DNA from: Amycolatopsis sp. cg9
GTDB lineage: Bacteria; Actinomycetota; Actinomycetes; Mycobacteriales; Pseudonocardiaceae
Assembly (NCBI RefSeq): GCF_041346945.1
Contig: NZ_CP166850.1
Location: forward strand, 5,688,501 to 5,752,500
Length of the DNA stretch: 64,000 bases
Direction of reading: 5' to 3'
Under the pieces are notes generated by a model. It ran no database searches. It saw only the letters and a list, made by a program, of their open reading frames with translations, and was not told where the DNA came from. The position numbers and the translations under genes are program-made. Shown here piece after piece: positions 9,318 to 20,814 of this stretch. The stretch's first letter is position 1. Each line of letters begins with the position of its first letter.

Positions 9318-9500
9318 CACGGGCAGGTCTTCGGACTCGTGGGCGAACCGCTCGCGCCTACCGGCCGTCGCTTCCCAAGCTCACGCTCAGTGCTTCTTGA
9401 CGGCTTTCGTTCCCACTCACCGCTGCGGGGCAGTCCCGGATTCGCACCGGGTTCCCTGTTGCCTCCCCGGGACGTCGACAGCCCGGCCCGGGGAACCAGT
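9318..9500 (-). ncRNA. Cobalamin (B12) riboswitch
   Basis: On the minus strand the conserved blocks occur in order: GGGAACCCGGTGCGAATCC near 9456-9438, then ACTGCCCCGCAGCGG, GGGAACGAAAGCC, CACTGAG, GGGAAGCGACGG, and the B12 box GTCCGAAGACCTGCC at 9336-9322. This is the canonical aptamer layout. It lies 112 bases upstream of metE and reads toward it. The rest of the 9501-9694 stretch, upstream of the aptamer and beyond the nrdB terminator, shows no gene; it should hold the metE promoter. Confidence 0.95.
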
Positions 9501-9694
9501 GGCGCGGCCGAGTCTAGGACATCGCCCGGGCGGGCGGTACCGGGCGAGAGCCCGGGTTCGGATCGGCACCGCGGTGGCCGAAGGCGGGCGTCCGGCACGA
9601 GGTGTGCGGCCGGACCGGTGAAGTCCTCCTCGCGAGTGGCGGGCCCGAACCGCCCGCCGGTCGTGACGCCGCCCGCAAGTACGCCCCGGGCATG

Positions 9695-9732
9695 AAAAAG
9701 CCCGGCCACGCCGACAGCGGCGTGACCGGGCT
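9695..9732 (-). terminator. Rho-independent terminator of nrdAB
   Basis: On the minus strand a 15-bp stem (AGCCCGGTCACGCCG pairing with CGGCGTGGCCGGGCT, one G-U pair) with a CTGT loop is followed by TTTT. It begins 14 bases after the nrdB stop codon, so it ends the nrdAB transcript. Confidence 0.9.
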
Positions 9733-9745
9733 CAGTACGGGGGAC

Positions 9746-10819
9746 TCAGTCCCAGTCGAGGGCGCCGCCCGACTGGTACTCGATGACGCGGGTCTCGAAG
9801 AAGTTCTTCTCCTTCTTCAGGTCCATCGCCTCGGACATCCACGGGAACGGGTTCTCGGTCTCACCGAAGATCGGGGCGAGGCCGATCTGCTGCGCGCGGC
9901 GGTCGGTGATGAAGTGCATGTACTGCTCGCACAGCTGCGCCGAGAGGCCGAGCATGCCGCGCGGCATCGTGTCGCGCGCGTAGTTGACCTCGAGCTCGCA
10001 CGCCTCCTTCAGCATGCCGCGCACCTCCTCCTGGAACTCGGGAGTCCACAGGTGCGGGTTCTCGATCTTGATCTGGTTGATGCAGTCGATGCCGAAGTTC
10101 AGGTGGATCGACTCGTCGCGCAGGATGTACTGGTACTGCTCGGCGATGCCGACCATCTTGTTCCGGCGGCCCAGCGACAGGATCTGCGCGAAGCCGGTGT
10201 AGAACCACATGCCCTCGAAGATCACGTAGAACGCGACGAGGTCGCGCAGGAACGCCTGGTCGGCCTCCGGCGTACCGGTCTCGAAGTCCGGGTTCTCCAG
10301 GTTCTGCGTGTACTTCAGCGCCCACGCGTCCTTGTCCGAAATGGACGGGACCTCGCGGTACATGTTGAACAGCTCGCCCTCGACCAGGCCGAGGCTCTCG
10401 CAGATGTACTGGAAGGTGTGCGTGTGCACGGCTTCCTCGAACGCCTGGCGCAGCAGGTACTGGCGGCACTCGGGGTTGGTGATCTGCCGGTACACCGCGA
10501 GCACGATGTTGTTGGCCACCAGGGACTCCGCGGTCGCGAAGAAGCCCAGGTTGCGCTTGAGCATCTGCCGCTCGTCCTCGGTGAGGCCGTCCGGCGACTT
10601 CCACAGCGCGATGTCGGCCTGCATGGCGACCTCGGTCGGCATCCAGTGGTTGTTGCAGCCGGCCAGGTACTTCTCCCACGCCCACTTGTACTTCATGGGC
10701 AGCAGCTGGTTGACGTCGGCGCGCGCGTTGATCATGCGCTTGTCGTCGACGTTGATCCGGGCGGCGCCGACCTCGATCTCCCCGAGGCCGGTCGCGTCCG
10801 TCGTCTCCACGTTGGTCAT
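9746..10819 (-). CDS. nrdB: Ribonucleotide reductase small subunit, class Ic-like
   Basis: 357 residues of the R2 family, which houses the dimetal cofactor that starts radical chemistry in the large subunit. The metal ligands are visible: E98 in ATAESL, E129 and H132 in EEAVHTHTF, and the second E-x2-H pair in RDESIHLNF. Aligning EAVHTHTF with the E. coli ETIHSRSY segment puts phenylalanine (F136) where class Ia enzymes have the radical tyrosine, and glutamate (E98) where E. coli has the first aspartate ligand. Both are the signature of class Ic enzymes such as that of Chlamydia, which use Mn/Fe without a tyrosyl radical. Its start follows AAAGGA, 16 bases after nrdA. Confidence 0.95.
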   Translation of the reverse strand: MTNVETTDATGLGEIEVGAARINVDDKRMINARADVNQLLPMKYKWAWEKYLAGCNNHWMPTEVAMQADIALWKSPDGLTEDERQMLKRNLGFFATAESLVANNIVLAVYRQITNPECRQYLLRQAFEEAVHTHTFQYICESLGLVEGELFNMYREVPSISDKDAWALKYTQNLENPDFETGTPEADQAFLRDLVAFYVIFEGMWFYTGFAQILSLGRRNKMVGIAEQYQYILRDESIHLNFGIDCINQIKIENPHLWTPEFQEEVRGMLKEACELEVNYARDTMPRGMLGLSAQLCEQYMHFITDRRAQQIGLAPIFGETENPFPWMSEAMDLKKEKNFFETRVIEYQSGGALDWD

Positions 10820-10835
10820 CTGTGCAGGGGTTCCT

Positions 10836-13739
10836 TTACTGGCAGGCTTCGCAGTCGGGGTCGTCGATGCGGCAGGCGGCGCCTTCGGTGGCGACGAAGT
10901 CGACGTCGGGCTCCGGCGTCGGCGCCGGGGCGGGCGCGGGCGTCGGAGCCGGCGCGGGGGCCGGGACGGCCGCGGCGGGCGCCGGGGCCGGGGTGGCCGA
11001 GACGGCGTTCAGCTTGCCGTCGGTGCCGCGCAGGGTGCTCTTCTCCACGTGCGTCGCGGACTGCGCGCGCAGGTAGTACGTGGTCTTGAGGCCCTTGTGC
11101 CACGCGTAGCGGTACAGCTGGTCGAGCTTGCGGCCGCTCGGCGCCGCGATGTACAGGTTCAGCGACTGCGCCTGGTCGATCCACTTCTGGCGCACCGAAC
11201 CGGCGTCGACGATCCACTTCGACTCGATCTCGAACGCCGTGGCGTACAGCGCCTTCAGGTCGTCCGGCACGCGGTCGATCTGGCCGAGGCTGCCGTCGAA
11301 GTACTTGAGGTCGCTGACCATGACCTCGTCCCACAGCCCGCGCTGCTTGAGCGAGCGGACCAGGTGCGGGTTGACCACGGTGAAGTCGCCGGACATGTTC
11401 GACTTGACGAACAGGTTCTGGAACAGCGGCTCGATCGACTGGCCGACCCCGGAGATGTTGGAGATCGTCGCGGTCGGCGCGATCGCCATCACGTTGGAGT
11501 TGCGCATGCCGACGGTCTTGACCCGCTCGCGCAGCGGCGCCCAGTCCAAAGTGGACGAGGTGTCGACGTCGAGGGCGTCACCCTGGCGGGCGTCGATGAG
11601 CAGCTGCAGCGAGTCGATCGGCAGGATGCCCTTGCTCCACAGCGATCCCTCGAACGACTGGTACTGGCCGCGCTCCTCGGCGAGGTCGGTCGACGCCGAG
11701 ATCGCGTAGTAGGAGAGGTGCTCCATCGAGACGTCGGCGAACTTCACGGCCTCTTCGGACGCGAAGGGGACGCCGATCTCGAACAGCGCGTCCTGGAAGC
11801 CCATGATGCCCAGGCCGACCGGGCGGTGGCGCAGGTTGGAGCGGCGCGCCTCCGGGATCGTGTAGAAGTTGATGTCGATCACGTTGTCCAGCATGCGGAC
11901 GGCCGTGCGGACGGTCTTCTCGAGCCGCGCGGTGTCCAGACCGGACGGGGTGACGTGCTTGAGCAGGTTCACCGAGCCCAGGTTGCAGACCGCGACCTCT
12001 TCGCTGTTGGTGTTCAGCGTGATCTCGGTGCACAGGTTGGACGAGTGCACGACGCCGACGTGCTGCTGCGGCGAGCGCAGGTTGCACGGGTCCTTGAACG
12101 TGATCCACGGGTGGCCGGTCTCGAACAGCATGGTCAGCATGCGGCGCCACAGCTCCACCGCGCGGATCTTGCGGAACACCTTGATCTCGCCGCGCTCGGC
12201 CTTCGCCTCGTACTCGCGGTAGCGGGCGGCGAACTCGTTGCCGTAGAGGTCGTGCAGGTCCGGGGTCTCGTTCGGCGAGAACAGCGTCCACTCGGCGTTC
12301 GCCTCGACGCGGCGGAGGAACTCGTCGGGCACCCAGTTCGCGGTGTTCATGTCGTGCGTGCGCCGGCGGTCGTCACCGGTGTTCTTGCGCAGGTCGAGGA
12401 ACTCCTCGATGTCCACGTGCCACGTCTCGAGGTACGCGCACGCCGCGCCCTTGCGCTTGCCGCCCTGGTTGACCGCGACGGCGGTGTCGTTGGCGATCTT
12501 GAGGAACGGCACGACGCCCTGCGACTGGCCGTTGGTGCCCTTGATGTGCGCGCCGAGGCCGCGGACCGGGGTCCAGTCGTTGCCGAGGCCGCCCGAGTAC
12601 TTCGCCAGCAGCGCGTTGTTCTTGTACGCCTGGAAGATCGAGTCCAGGTCGTCGTCCACCGTGGTCAGGAAGCAGGACGACAGCTGCGGGCGCGTGGTGC
12701 CCGAGTTGAACAGCGTCGGGGTGGACGCCATGAAGTGGAAGCTCGAGAGCAGTTCGTAGAACTCGATCGCGCGGGCTTCCTTGTCGGCCTCGCGGATGGC
12801 GAGCCCCATCGCGACGCGCATGAAGAACGCCTGCGGCAGCTCGAAGCGGGTGCCCTCGTGGTGCTGGAAGTACCGGTCGTACAGCGTCTGCAGGCCGAGG
12901 AACCCGAAGTCGAGGTCGCGCTCGGGCCGGATCGCGGCGGTGATCTTGTCCAGGTCGAAGCGCAGCAGCTCGGCGTCGACCAGCTCCAGCTCGACCGCGC
13001 GGCGCAGGTAGGCGCGGAAGTACGGCGCGTACTCGCCCGTCATCTCGTCCTGGCTGGCCTGGCGCGGCTTGCCGGCGAGGTAGCTCAGCGCCTCGCCGCG
13101 CAGCTTGTCCAGCAGCAGGCGGGCGGAGACGTAGGAGTAGTTCGGCTCCTGCTCGACCAGCACGCGGGCGGCCAGGACCTGCGCCAGGGCCAGCTCGTCG
13201 GCGCTGATGCCGTCGTAGAGGTTGCGCTTGGCCTCGGCCAGCACCGGCTCCGCGGAGACGTCTTCGAGGCCGGCGACGGCTTCGCCCACGACGTGGGACA
13301 CGCGCGCCCAGTCGAGCGGGCGCAGCACGCCGTCGGTGCCCTTGACGTTCAGCGTGGCCTCGGTGGTGGCGGGCTTGGCGGCCTCGCGGGCCTTGCTGCG
13401 CTCCTCGCGGTAGAGGACGTAGGCGCGGGCGACCTTGTGGTGCTCGCCGCGCATCAGCGCGAGCTCGACGATGTCCTGGATCTGCTCGATGTGCAGGGCG
13501 GTCTCGGGGCCGGCGTGGCGCAGCAGCGTCGTCTCGACCTGCTGGGTCAGCTCCGCGACGACGTGGTGCACGCGGGAGGACGCGGCGGCGTCGCCGCCCT
13601 CGACCGCGAGGAACGCCTTCGTCAGCGCGACCGAGATCTTCCCGGCGTCGAACGGCGACACGCTGCCGTCCCGCCGGATGACCCGGATCGCGGTGGGTGT
13701 GTCGGCGGCGGCGGGCCGCTGACCGGTTTCGACTGACAT
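10836..13739 (-). CDS. nrdA: Ribonucleotide reductase large subunit with ATP cone
   Basis: 967 residues. It reduces ribonucleoside diphosphates to deoxyribonucleotides. An N-terminal ATP-cone region ([18 protein letters not shown] onward) suggests allosteric activity control. Active-site blocks include [22 protein letters not shown] and [11 protein letters not shown]. The C-terminal redox pair is C-x2-C in DCEACQ, joined to the body by an unusually long Ala-Pro linker of about 30 residues. The ATG at 13739 follows GGAGAC; the open frame upstream is leader. The larger size and ATP cone match the partner NrdB rather than the NrdHIEF system. It is first in a two-gene operon. Confidence 0.96.
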   Translation of the reverse strand: MSVETGQRPAAADTPTAIRVIRRDGSVSPFDAGKISVALTKAFLAVEGGDAAASSRVHHVVAELTQQVETTLLRHAGPETALHIEQIQDIVELALMRGEHHKVARAYVLYREERSKAREAAKPATTEATLNVKGTDGVLRPLDWARVSHVVGEAVAGLEDVSAEPVLAEAKRNLYDGISADELALAQVLAARVLVEQEPNYSYVSARLLLDKLRGEALSYLAGKPRQASQDEMTGEYAPYFRAYLRRAVELELVDAELLRFDLDKITAAIRPERDLDFGFLGLQTLYDRYFQHHEGTRFELPQAFFMRVAMGLAIREADKEARAIEFYELLSSFHFMASTPTLFNSGTTRPQLSSCFLTTVDDDLDSIFQAYKNNALLAKYSGGLGNDWTPVRGLGAHIKGTNGQSQGVVPFLKIANDTAVAVNQGGKRKGAACAYLETWHVDIEEFLDLRKNTGDDRRRTHDMNTANWVPDEFLRRVEANAEWTLFSPNETPDLHDLYGNEFAARYREYEAKAERGEIKVFRKIRAVELWRRMLTMLFETGHPWITFKDPCNLRSPQQHVGVVHSSNLCTEITLNTNSEEVAVCNLGSVNLLKHVTPSGLDTARLEKTVRTAVRMLDNVIDINFYTIPEARRSNLRHRPVGLGIMGFQDALFEIGVPFASEEAVKFADVSMEHLSYYAISASTDLAEERGQYQSFEGSLWSKGILPIDSLQLLIDARQGDALDVDTSSTLDWAPLRERVKTVGMRNSNVMAIAPTATISNISGVGQSIEPLFQNLFVKSNMSGDFTVVNPHLVRSLKQRGLWDEVMVSDLKYFDGSLGQIDRVPDDLKALYATAFEIESKWIVDAGSVRQKWIDQAQSLNLYIAAPSGRKLDQLYRYAWHKGLKTTYYLRAQSATHVEKSTLRGTDGKLNAVSATPAPAPAAAVPAPAPAPTPAPAPAPTPEPDVDFVATEGAACRIDDPDCEACQ

Positions 13740-13773
13740 GCGTGTCTCCAAATTTGGGCGCGTTGGATCGCCA

Positions 13774-13881
13774 CACGGCCTCACGAGGCCGTGCGCAGGT
13801 CTTTCTCCAGGCTGCTTGGCAGGTCTTGCGCAGCGGTCTCCCCGTCGCTGGGGCCTGCCGGTTCCCAGAGACTACATGTAG
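13774..13881 (-). promoter_or_regulatory. nrdA leader: hairpin and palindromic CTACATGTAG
   Basis: Upstream of nrdA the minus-strand leader holds a perfect 8-bp hairpin (CACGGCCT-CACG-AGGCCGTG, 13774-13793), two copies of AAGACCTGC in between, and the 10-bp palindrome CTACATGTAG at 13872-13881. The palindrome resembles the core of NrdR boxes, AT-rich palindromes that repress reductase genes, though only one copy is clear. The leader lacks the conserved blocks of a cobalamin riboswitch. Regulation by NrdR is an inference. Confidence 0.35.
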
Positions 13882-14007
13882 GGGTGCCTGCCCGCACGGG
13901 CCCCCAGATGGCGTGTCGCGAGTTCACTCTGACGGGATTGCGTGATCACCCAGAGAAGCACTTCAACGCGCGATCGCAGGGTCTCGCGGGTAGGTTTTCG
14001 CGGCCGC

Positions 14008-14613
14008 TCAGGCGCCGAAGCGCAACTGCGAGCCCGGGAGTTCCAGGCTCGCCACCGGGCGGCGCCCGTCGAGGTAGCCCAGCGGGCCGTCCGGGTTGAA
14101 GCTCCAGTCCGCCGACGCCGGGCGCGGGCGGATCTTCGCGCCCACCGGGGTGCGCAGCAGGCCGTCGCGCTCCTGGACCACCTCGAACGACGTCGGCACC
14201 CGCAGCGGCAGGCCCGGGCGGCGCTTGAAGGCGGCCGTCGCGATCCAGTCGCCGGACGTGGCCGCGGTCGCGGTGAAGGTGGGGCCGCTCGTGAAGTCCA
14301 GGGTGGCCAGGCCCTTCGGGATCGCCCACAGCTCGCGCCCGCCGGCCATCGACGCCTCGCTGTCGACCCAGATCTCCGTGATGGAGCACGAAACGCGCCG
14401 CGCCTTGATCGACACCGCGGCCAGCAGCTCGTGGTAGGCCAGCTGCCCGGGCGGGGTGTAGTCGATCCACGCCGTGAACACCGACGCCTGGCCCGCGACG
14501 AGCAGCGGTGCCGCACCGGGGGGCAGGGAAGGCAGCCGGGACGGCGGCACCCGCCAGATCGAGACGCGCGCGTCGGCGGTCAGGTGCCAGGGCTGCGGGG
14601 GGTAGAGGCTCAT
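14008..14613 (-). CDS. Acetoacetate decarboxylase family protein
   Basis: 201 residues of the ADC-like fold. The family core appears as FTAWIDYTPPGQLAYHELL, then SEASMAGGRELWAIPKGLATLDF, where the lysine of IPKG sits in the region of the ADC catalytic lysines, and DWSFNPDGPLGYL near the end. True acetoacetate decarboxylases have two adjacent lysines (PKK or PKR); here the second is Gly, so activity on acetoacetate is doubtful. The ATG overlaps the stop of the upstream enoyl-CoA hydratase gene (ATGA), so the two are translationally coupled. It probably belongs to the adjoining acyl-CoA catabolic cluster. Confidence 0.8.
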   Translation of the reverse strand: MSLYPPQPWHLTADARVSIWRVPPSRLPSLPPGAAPLLVAGQASVFTAWIDYTPPGQLAYHELLAAVSIKARRVSCSITEIWVDSEASMAGGRELWAIPKGLATLDFTSGPTFTATAATSGDWIATAAFKRRPGLPLRVPTSFEVVQERDGLLRTPVGAKIRPRPASADWSFNPDGPLGYLDGRRPVASLELPGSQLRFGA

Positions 14614-15449
14614 TTGTCCAACCAGGGGAGGTACGAAGGCAGGTCCTTGTCGACGCGCATGCCGAACTCCGGCGGCCGCTTCTGCAGGAACGACATGACG
14701 CCCTCGACGGCGTCGGGGCTCGCGCCCAGGCCGCCGATCAGCTTCGAATCGAGTTCGTGCACCGGGAACGGCGATTCCGCGCTCGCCATCCGGTAGAGCA
14801 GCTGGCGGGTCACCGCGACCGATACCGGCGCGGTCGTCGAGGCGATCTCGCGGGCCAGCGCGTAGGCCTCGTCGAGCACGGTGCCGTTCGGGAAGACCTG
14901 GTGCACCAAGCCCTTTGCGAGAGCTTCGGACGCGGGGAACACCCGGCCGCTGATCATCCAGTCCAGCGCGGTCCCCATCCCGACCAGCCGGGGGAGGAAC
15001 CACGCCGACGCGCCTTCGGGGTAGATTCCGCGCCGCGTGAACACGAAGCCGAAGCGCGAGTCCTCCGAGGCGAGCCGGTAGTCGCACGAGAGCGTGATCG
15101 TGACGCCGCCGCCGACCGCCGCGCCGTGCAGCGCCGCGATCACCGGCTTGTTCATCGTGAAGATCCGCTTCGAGCACCGGCCGGCGGGTTCCTGCCACGC
15201 CGCGTCCGGGCCGGTCGACGGGTCGAAGTCGAAGCCGCCCTGCGAGAGGTCGGCGCCCACGCAGAAGTCCTGGCCCGCGCCGGTCAGCACGACCACGCGG
15301 ACGTCCTCGTCGCGGTCCGCGCGGTCCATCGCGTCGCCGAGCTCGTCGGCCATCCGGATCGTGTAGCCGTTGCGCGCCCCGGGGCGGTTCAGCGTCACCG
15401 TGGCGATCCGCTCCGCGACGGCGTAGGTGATCTCGGCGTAGTCGGCCAT
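14610..15449 (-). CDS. Enoyl-CoA hydratase/isomerase (crotonase) family
   Basis: 279 residues. The crotonase fold is clear: LNRPGARNGYTIRMADEL, the oxyanion-hole segments DFCVGADLSQGGFDF and ALHGAAVGGGVTITLSCDYRLAS, and RRGIYPEGASAWFLPRLVG. It hydrates or isomerises an enoyl-CoA. The MADYAEI start at 15449 is chosen because it begins the conserved fold; the in-frame extension to 15524 lies over the operator region. It is divergent from the TIGR03084-AtuA-acyl-CoA dehydrogenase operon and is positioned like M. tuberculosis echA7 beside fadE12/accA2/accD2, so it likely serves the same pathway. Confidence 0.92.
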   Translation of the reverse strand: MADYAEITYAVAERIATVTLNRPGARNGYTIRMADELGDAMDRADRDEDVRVVVLTGAGQDFCVGADLSQGGFDFDPSTGPDAAWQEPAGRCSKRIFTMNKPVIAALHGAAVGGGVTITLSCDYRLASEDSRFGFVFTRRGIYPEGASAWFLPRLVGMGTALDWMISGRVFPASEALAKGLVHQVFPNGTVLDEAYALAREIASTTAPVSVAVTRQLLYRMASAESPFPVHELDSKLIGGLGASPDAVEGVMSFLQKRPPEFGMRVDKDLPSYLPWLDK

Positions 15450-15522
15450 GGCGACGAACGTATTGCAGACCGGCACTACTGGCAAGATGTCAATAGTGTG
15501 TCCGCAGCGTCCCGGGCGAAAC

Positions 15523-15540
15523 AATCAGGCGTGCTTGATT
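15523..15540. promoter_or_regulatory. Imperfect palindrome, likely TetR operator
   Basis: AATCAGGCGTGCTTGATT is an imperfect 18-bp palindrome (outer AATCA/TGATT arms exact, GC core partly symmetric). It lies between the divergent starts of the hydratase (15449) and TIGR03084 (15591) genes. TetR regulators of acyl-CoA gene clusters bind such sites; the TetR gene at the end of the operon (24768) is the natural candidate. Confidence 0.5.
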
Positions 15541-15590
15541 TTTCCGGCGGCCGGTGCGACGCTGGGCGCCAGGACGCAAGGAGGCGGCGG

Positions 15591-16382
15591 ATGGCGGATC
15601 TCGGCGTGATCCTCGGGGATCTCGACGCGGAGACACGGACGATCGACGACGTGGTGGCGGACCTGCCGGCGTCGGACTGGGCGCGGGCGACACCGGCGGC
15701 GCGGTGGACCGTCGCGCACCAGATCGCGCACCTGGCCTGGACCGACCGCAAGGCCCTGATCGCGGCCGCGCACCCGGAAGACTGGCAGGCCGAGGTCGAG
15801 GAGCTGCTCAAGGCGGGGGAGACCTACGTCGACGACGGCGCCGCGGCCGGGGCCGAGCGGCCGCCGCGGGAGATCCTCGAAGACTGGCGTGCCGGGCGCG
15901 CGGCACTGGCCGAAGCCCTCGCGGCCGTGCCGGACGGGCAGAAGGTGCCCTGGTACGGCCCGCCGATGAGCGCCGCCTCGATGGCCACCGCGCGGCTGAT
16001 GGAGACCTGGGCGCACGGCCAGGACGTCTTCGACGCGCTCGGGCTCACCCGTGAGCCGACCGCCCGGATCTGGCACATCGCACGCTTCGGCACGCGGACC
16101 CGCGACTTCGCCTACAAGGTCAACTCGCTCGCCCCGCCGGCCGGGGAGTTCCGCGTCGAACTCGCCGCCCCGGACGGCACGACCTGGGCGTTCGGCCCGG
16201 AGGACGCCGAGCAGAAGCTCACCGGGAGCGCGCTGGGCTTCTGCCTCGTCGTCACGCAGCGGCGGCACCCGGCCGACACCGACCTCGTGGCGCACGGCGC
16301 CGACGTCGAAGAGTGGCTGACCATCGCGCAGGCCTTCGCCGGGCCGCCCGGGGAAGGCCGGAAGCCGGGGCAGTTCGCATGA
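15591..16382 (+). CDS. TIGR03084 family DinB-like metal-binding protein
   Basis: 263 residues related to the maleylpyruvate isomerase/DinB four-helix proteins. The putative metal ligands are histidines in WTVAHQIAHLAWTD and WAHGQDVFDALG, as expected for this family of thiol-dependent metalloproteins. Its chemical role is not known; members recur beside acyl-CoA genes in actinobacteria. An AAGGAGG six bases before the ATG gives an unambiguous start. Its stop overlaps the AtuA start (ATGA), so it is the first gene of a coupled operon. Confidence 0.85.
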   Translation: MADLGVILGDLDAETRTIDDVVADLPASDWARATPAARWTVAHQIAHLAWTDRKALIAAAHPEDWQAEVEELLKAGETYVDDGAAAGAERPPREILEDWRAGRAALAEALAAVPDGQKVPWYGPPMSAASMATARLMETWAHGQDVFDALGLTREPTARIWHIARFGTRTRDFAYKVNSLAPPAGEFRVELAAPDGTTWAFGPEDAEQKLTGSALGFCLVVTQRRHPADTDLVAHGADVEEWLTIAQAFAGPPGEGRKPGQFA

Positions 16383-18067
16383 CCTACCGCATCGGCAACG
16401 CGTCCGGGTTCTACGGCGACCGGTTCTCCGCGGTCCGCGAGATGCTGACCGGCGGCCCCCTGGACGTCCTGACCGGCGACTACCTGGCCGAGCTGACCAT
16501 GCTCATCCTCGGCCGCGACCGCATGAAGGACGCCAACCGCGGCTACGCCAAGACGTTCCTGCGCCAGATGGAGGAAAACCTCGGCCTGGCGCGGGAAAAG
16601 GGCGTGAAGATCGTCGCCAACGCGGGCGGCCTCAACCCCGCCGGGCTCGCCGACGCCCTCCGCGAACTGGCGGCCAAGCTCGGGCTCGACGTGAAGATCG
16701 CGCACGTCGAAGGCGACGACCTGGTCGCGCGCGCCGAGGAGCTCGAACTCGGGAAACCGTTGACCGCCAACGCCTACCTCGGCGCCTGGGGCATCGTCGA
16801 GTGCCTGAACGCGGGCGCCGACGTCGTCGTCACCGGGCGCGTCACCGACGCCTCGGTGATCGTCGGCCCGGCCGCCGCGCACTACGGCTGGGCCCGCGAC
16901 GACTTCGACGCGCTCGCCGGCGCGGTCGCGGCCGGGCACGTCATCGAATGCGGCGCGCAGGCCACCGGCGGCAACTACGCCTTCTTCACCGAGCATTCCC
17001 TGGGCGTGCCGGGCTTCCCGATCGCCGAGATCGAGGCCGACGGCTCCAGCGTCATCACCAAGCACCCCGGCACCGGGGGCGTGGTGAACACCGGCACCGT
17101 CACCGCCCAGCTGCTGTACGAGATCACCGGCGCGCGGTACGCCGGGCCGGACGTCACGACCCGGTTCGACACGCTCTCGCTCACCGAGGACGGACCCGAC
17201 CGCGTCCGCATCTCCGGCGTGCGCGGGGAGGCGCCGCCGCCGACGCTGAAGGTCGCGCTGAACACCCTCGGCGGGTTCCGCAACGAGACGACGTTCGTCC
17301 TCACCGGACTCGACGTCGAGGCGAAAGCCGCGCTGGTGCGCGAACAACTCGAGGCGGCGCTCAAGGACCACCCGCCCGCCGACGTCCGCTGGACCCTCGC
17401 GCGCACCGACCACGCGGACGCCGACACCGAGCAGACCGCGAGCGCCCTGCTGCACGTGGCGGTGAAGGACGCCGACCCGAAGGTGGCCGGGCGGGCCTTC
17501 ACCGGGGCCGCGGTCGAGCTGGCGCTGGCCAGCTACCCCGGCTTCCACGTCACCGCGCCGCCTTCGGACGCTTCGCCGTTCGGGGTCTACACCGCGGCCT
17601 ACGTGGCCGCGGGGAAGGTGCCGCACGTCGCCGTGCTGCCGGACGGGATGCGGGTCGACACAGCGCCTTCGACGTCCACCCAGGACTTGTCCGATGTGGA
17701 CGAGCCCGCGCTGCCCGAACCCCTGGACCACGGGCCGGTGCGCCGCGTGCCCCTGGGTGCGATCGTCGGAGCCCGCAGCGGGGACAAGGGCGGCAACGCC
17801 AACCTCGGCGTCTGGGTGCGTTCCGAAGCGGCGTGGCGCTGGCTCGTGCACCGGCTCACCGTCGCCGAGTTCAAGCTGCTGCTGCCCGAGACCGCGGACC
17901 TGCCGGTGACGCGGTACCTGCTGCCGAACCTGCGGGCGGTGAACTTCGTCGTCGAGGGCATCCTCGGGCAGGGCGTCGCGTCGCAGGCGCGGTTCGACCC
18001 GCAGGCCAAGGCGTTCGGCGAATGGCTGCGCTCCCGTGAAATCGACGTCCCCGAGGTGCTCCTGTGA
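16379..18067 (+). CDS. Acyclic terpene utilization AtuA family protein (DUF1446)
   Basis: 562 residues. The N-terminal AtuA domain begins TYRIGNASGFYGDRFSA and includes KIVANAGGLNPAGLADAL and VTGRVTDASVIVGPA; the C-terminal ferredoxin-like domain has the family motif ARSGDKGGNANLGVW. AtuA is required for growth of Pseudomonas on citronellol and geraniol, but its reaction is unsettled; actinobacteria carry homologues such as Rv0976c next to accD2/fadE13. It overlaps the TIGR03084 gene upstream (ATGA) and the acyl-CoA dehydrogenase downstream (GTGA), indicating one coupled unit. Confidence 0.92.
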   Translation: MTYRIGNASGFYGDRFSAVREMLTGGPLDVLTGDYLAELTMLILGRDRMKDANRGYAKTFLRQMEENLGLAREKGVKIVANAGGLNPAGLADALRELAAKLGLDVKIAHVEGDDLVARAEELELGKPLTANAYLGAWGIVECLNAGADVVVTGRVTDASVIVGPAAAHYGWARDDFDALAGAVAAGHVIECGAQATGGNYAFFTEHSLGVPGFPIAEIEADGSSVITKHPGTGGVVNTGTVTAQLLYEITGARYAGPDVTTRFDTLSLTEDGPDRVRISGVRGEAPPPTLKVALNTLGGFRNETTFVLTGLDVEAKAALVREQLEAALKDHPPADVRWTLARTDHADADTEQTASALLHVAVKDADPKVAGRAFTGAAVELALASYPGFHVTAPPSDASPFGVYTAAYVAAGKVPHVAVLPDGMRVDTAPSTSTQDLSDVDEPALPEPLDHGPVRRVPLGAIVGARSGDKGGNANLGVWVRSEAAWRWLVHRLTVAEFKLLLPETADLPVTRYLLPNLRAVNFVVEGILGQGVASQARFDPQAKAFGEWLRSREIDVPEVLL

Positions 18068-19208
18068 CCGATCCGTTCCGGACGCCCGAACGCGCCGAGC
18101 TGCGCAAGACCGTCCGCAGGTTCGTCGAGCAGGAAGTCCTGCCGCACCTCGACGACTGGGAGCGCGCCGGCGAACTGCCCCGCGAGCTGCACCGCAAAGC
18201 CGGCGAGCTGGGCCTGCTCGGCGTCGCCTTCCCCGAGGAGATCGGCGGCGGCGACGGCAACTACCTCGACGCGCTGGTCGTCGCCGAGGAGATGCACTGC
18301 GCGGGCGGGTCCGGCGGGCTCTTCGCGTCGCTGTTCACCTGCGGCATCGCCGTCCCGCACATCGCCGAGGCGAACGACCCCGTCCAGCTCGAACGCTGGG
18401 TCCGGCCGACCCTCGCCGGCGACAAGATCGGTTCGCTCGCCGTCACCGAGCCGGACGGCGGCTCGGACGTCGCCGGGATCCGGACGACGGCGGTGCGCGA
18501 AGGCGACGAGTACGTCATCAACGGCGCCAAGACCTACATCACCTCCGGCTGCCGCGCCGACTTCGTCACGACGGTCGTGCGCACCGGTGGCGACGGTGCC
18601 CACGGGCTCTCGCTGATCGTCGTCGAGCGCGGGACGCCCGGGTTCACCGTGTCGCGCAAGCTCGAGAAGATGGGCTGGCTCTGCTCCGACACCGCCGAGT
18701 TGTCCTACGTGGACGTCCGGGTGCCGGTCGAGAACCTGGTCGGTGCCGAGAACAGCGGCTTCGCGCAGGTCGCCACCCAGTTCGTCACCGAACGGCTCTC
18801 GCTGGCCGTGCAGGCGTACGCGCACGCCCAGCGGGCGCTCGACCTGACGCTGGACTGGTGCCGGCTGCGCGAGACGTTCGGCCGGCCGCTCATCTCGCGG
18901 CAGGTCGTGCAGCACAAGCTCACCGAGATGGCGCGCAAGGTGGACGTGGCGCGGACCTACACCCGGCAGGCCGCGGTCCGGCACGTCTCGGGCGAGGAAG
19001 TCATCGCCGAGGCCTGCTTCGCCAAGAACACCGCCGTCGAGGCTGCCGAGTGGGTGGTCAACGAGGCCGTCCAGCTGCACGGCGGGCTCGGCTACATGCG
19101 CGAGTCCGAAGTGGAGCGCCACTACCGCGACGTCCGGATCCTCGGCATCGGCGGCGGCACCACCGAGATCCTCACCGGCCTGGCCGCGAAGCGATTGGGA
19201 TACACCTC

Positions 19209-19212
<4 letters not shown>
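18064..19212 (+). CDS. Acyl-CoA dehydrogenase (FadE13/AtuD-like)
   Basis: 382-residue FAD enzyme that forms an alpha,beta double bond in an acyl-CoA. FAD and substrate motifs are visible: SLAVTEPDGGSDVAGI, YVINGAKTYITSG, and near the end NEAVQLHGGLGYMRESEVERHYRDVRI. The residue that is catalytic Glu in medium-chain enzymes is Gly here (IGGGTTEIL), as in isovaleryl- and long-chain-type dehydrogenases, which place the base elsewhere; a branched or terpenoid acyl chain is therefore plausible. GTG start, overlapping the AtuA stop by four bases. Confidence 0.93.
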
Positions 19213-20807
<1,595 letters not shown>

Positions 20808-20814
20808 GTGAGCG

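Noticed and set aside
10308..13736. 1142-residue plus-strand open frame opposite nrdA
   Set aside because: Its codon bias is the mirror of nrdA, it has no domain and no ribosome site; long antisense frames are expected in GC-rich DNA.
13740..14007. Possible cobalamin riboswitch before nrdA
   Set aside because: The leader has AAGACCTGCC-like words but lacks the GGGAA...GGTG and GAATCC...CCCCGC blocks and the correct B12-box context; compared with the metE leader it does not fit.
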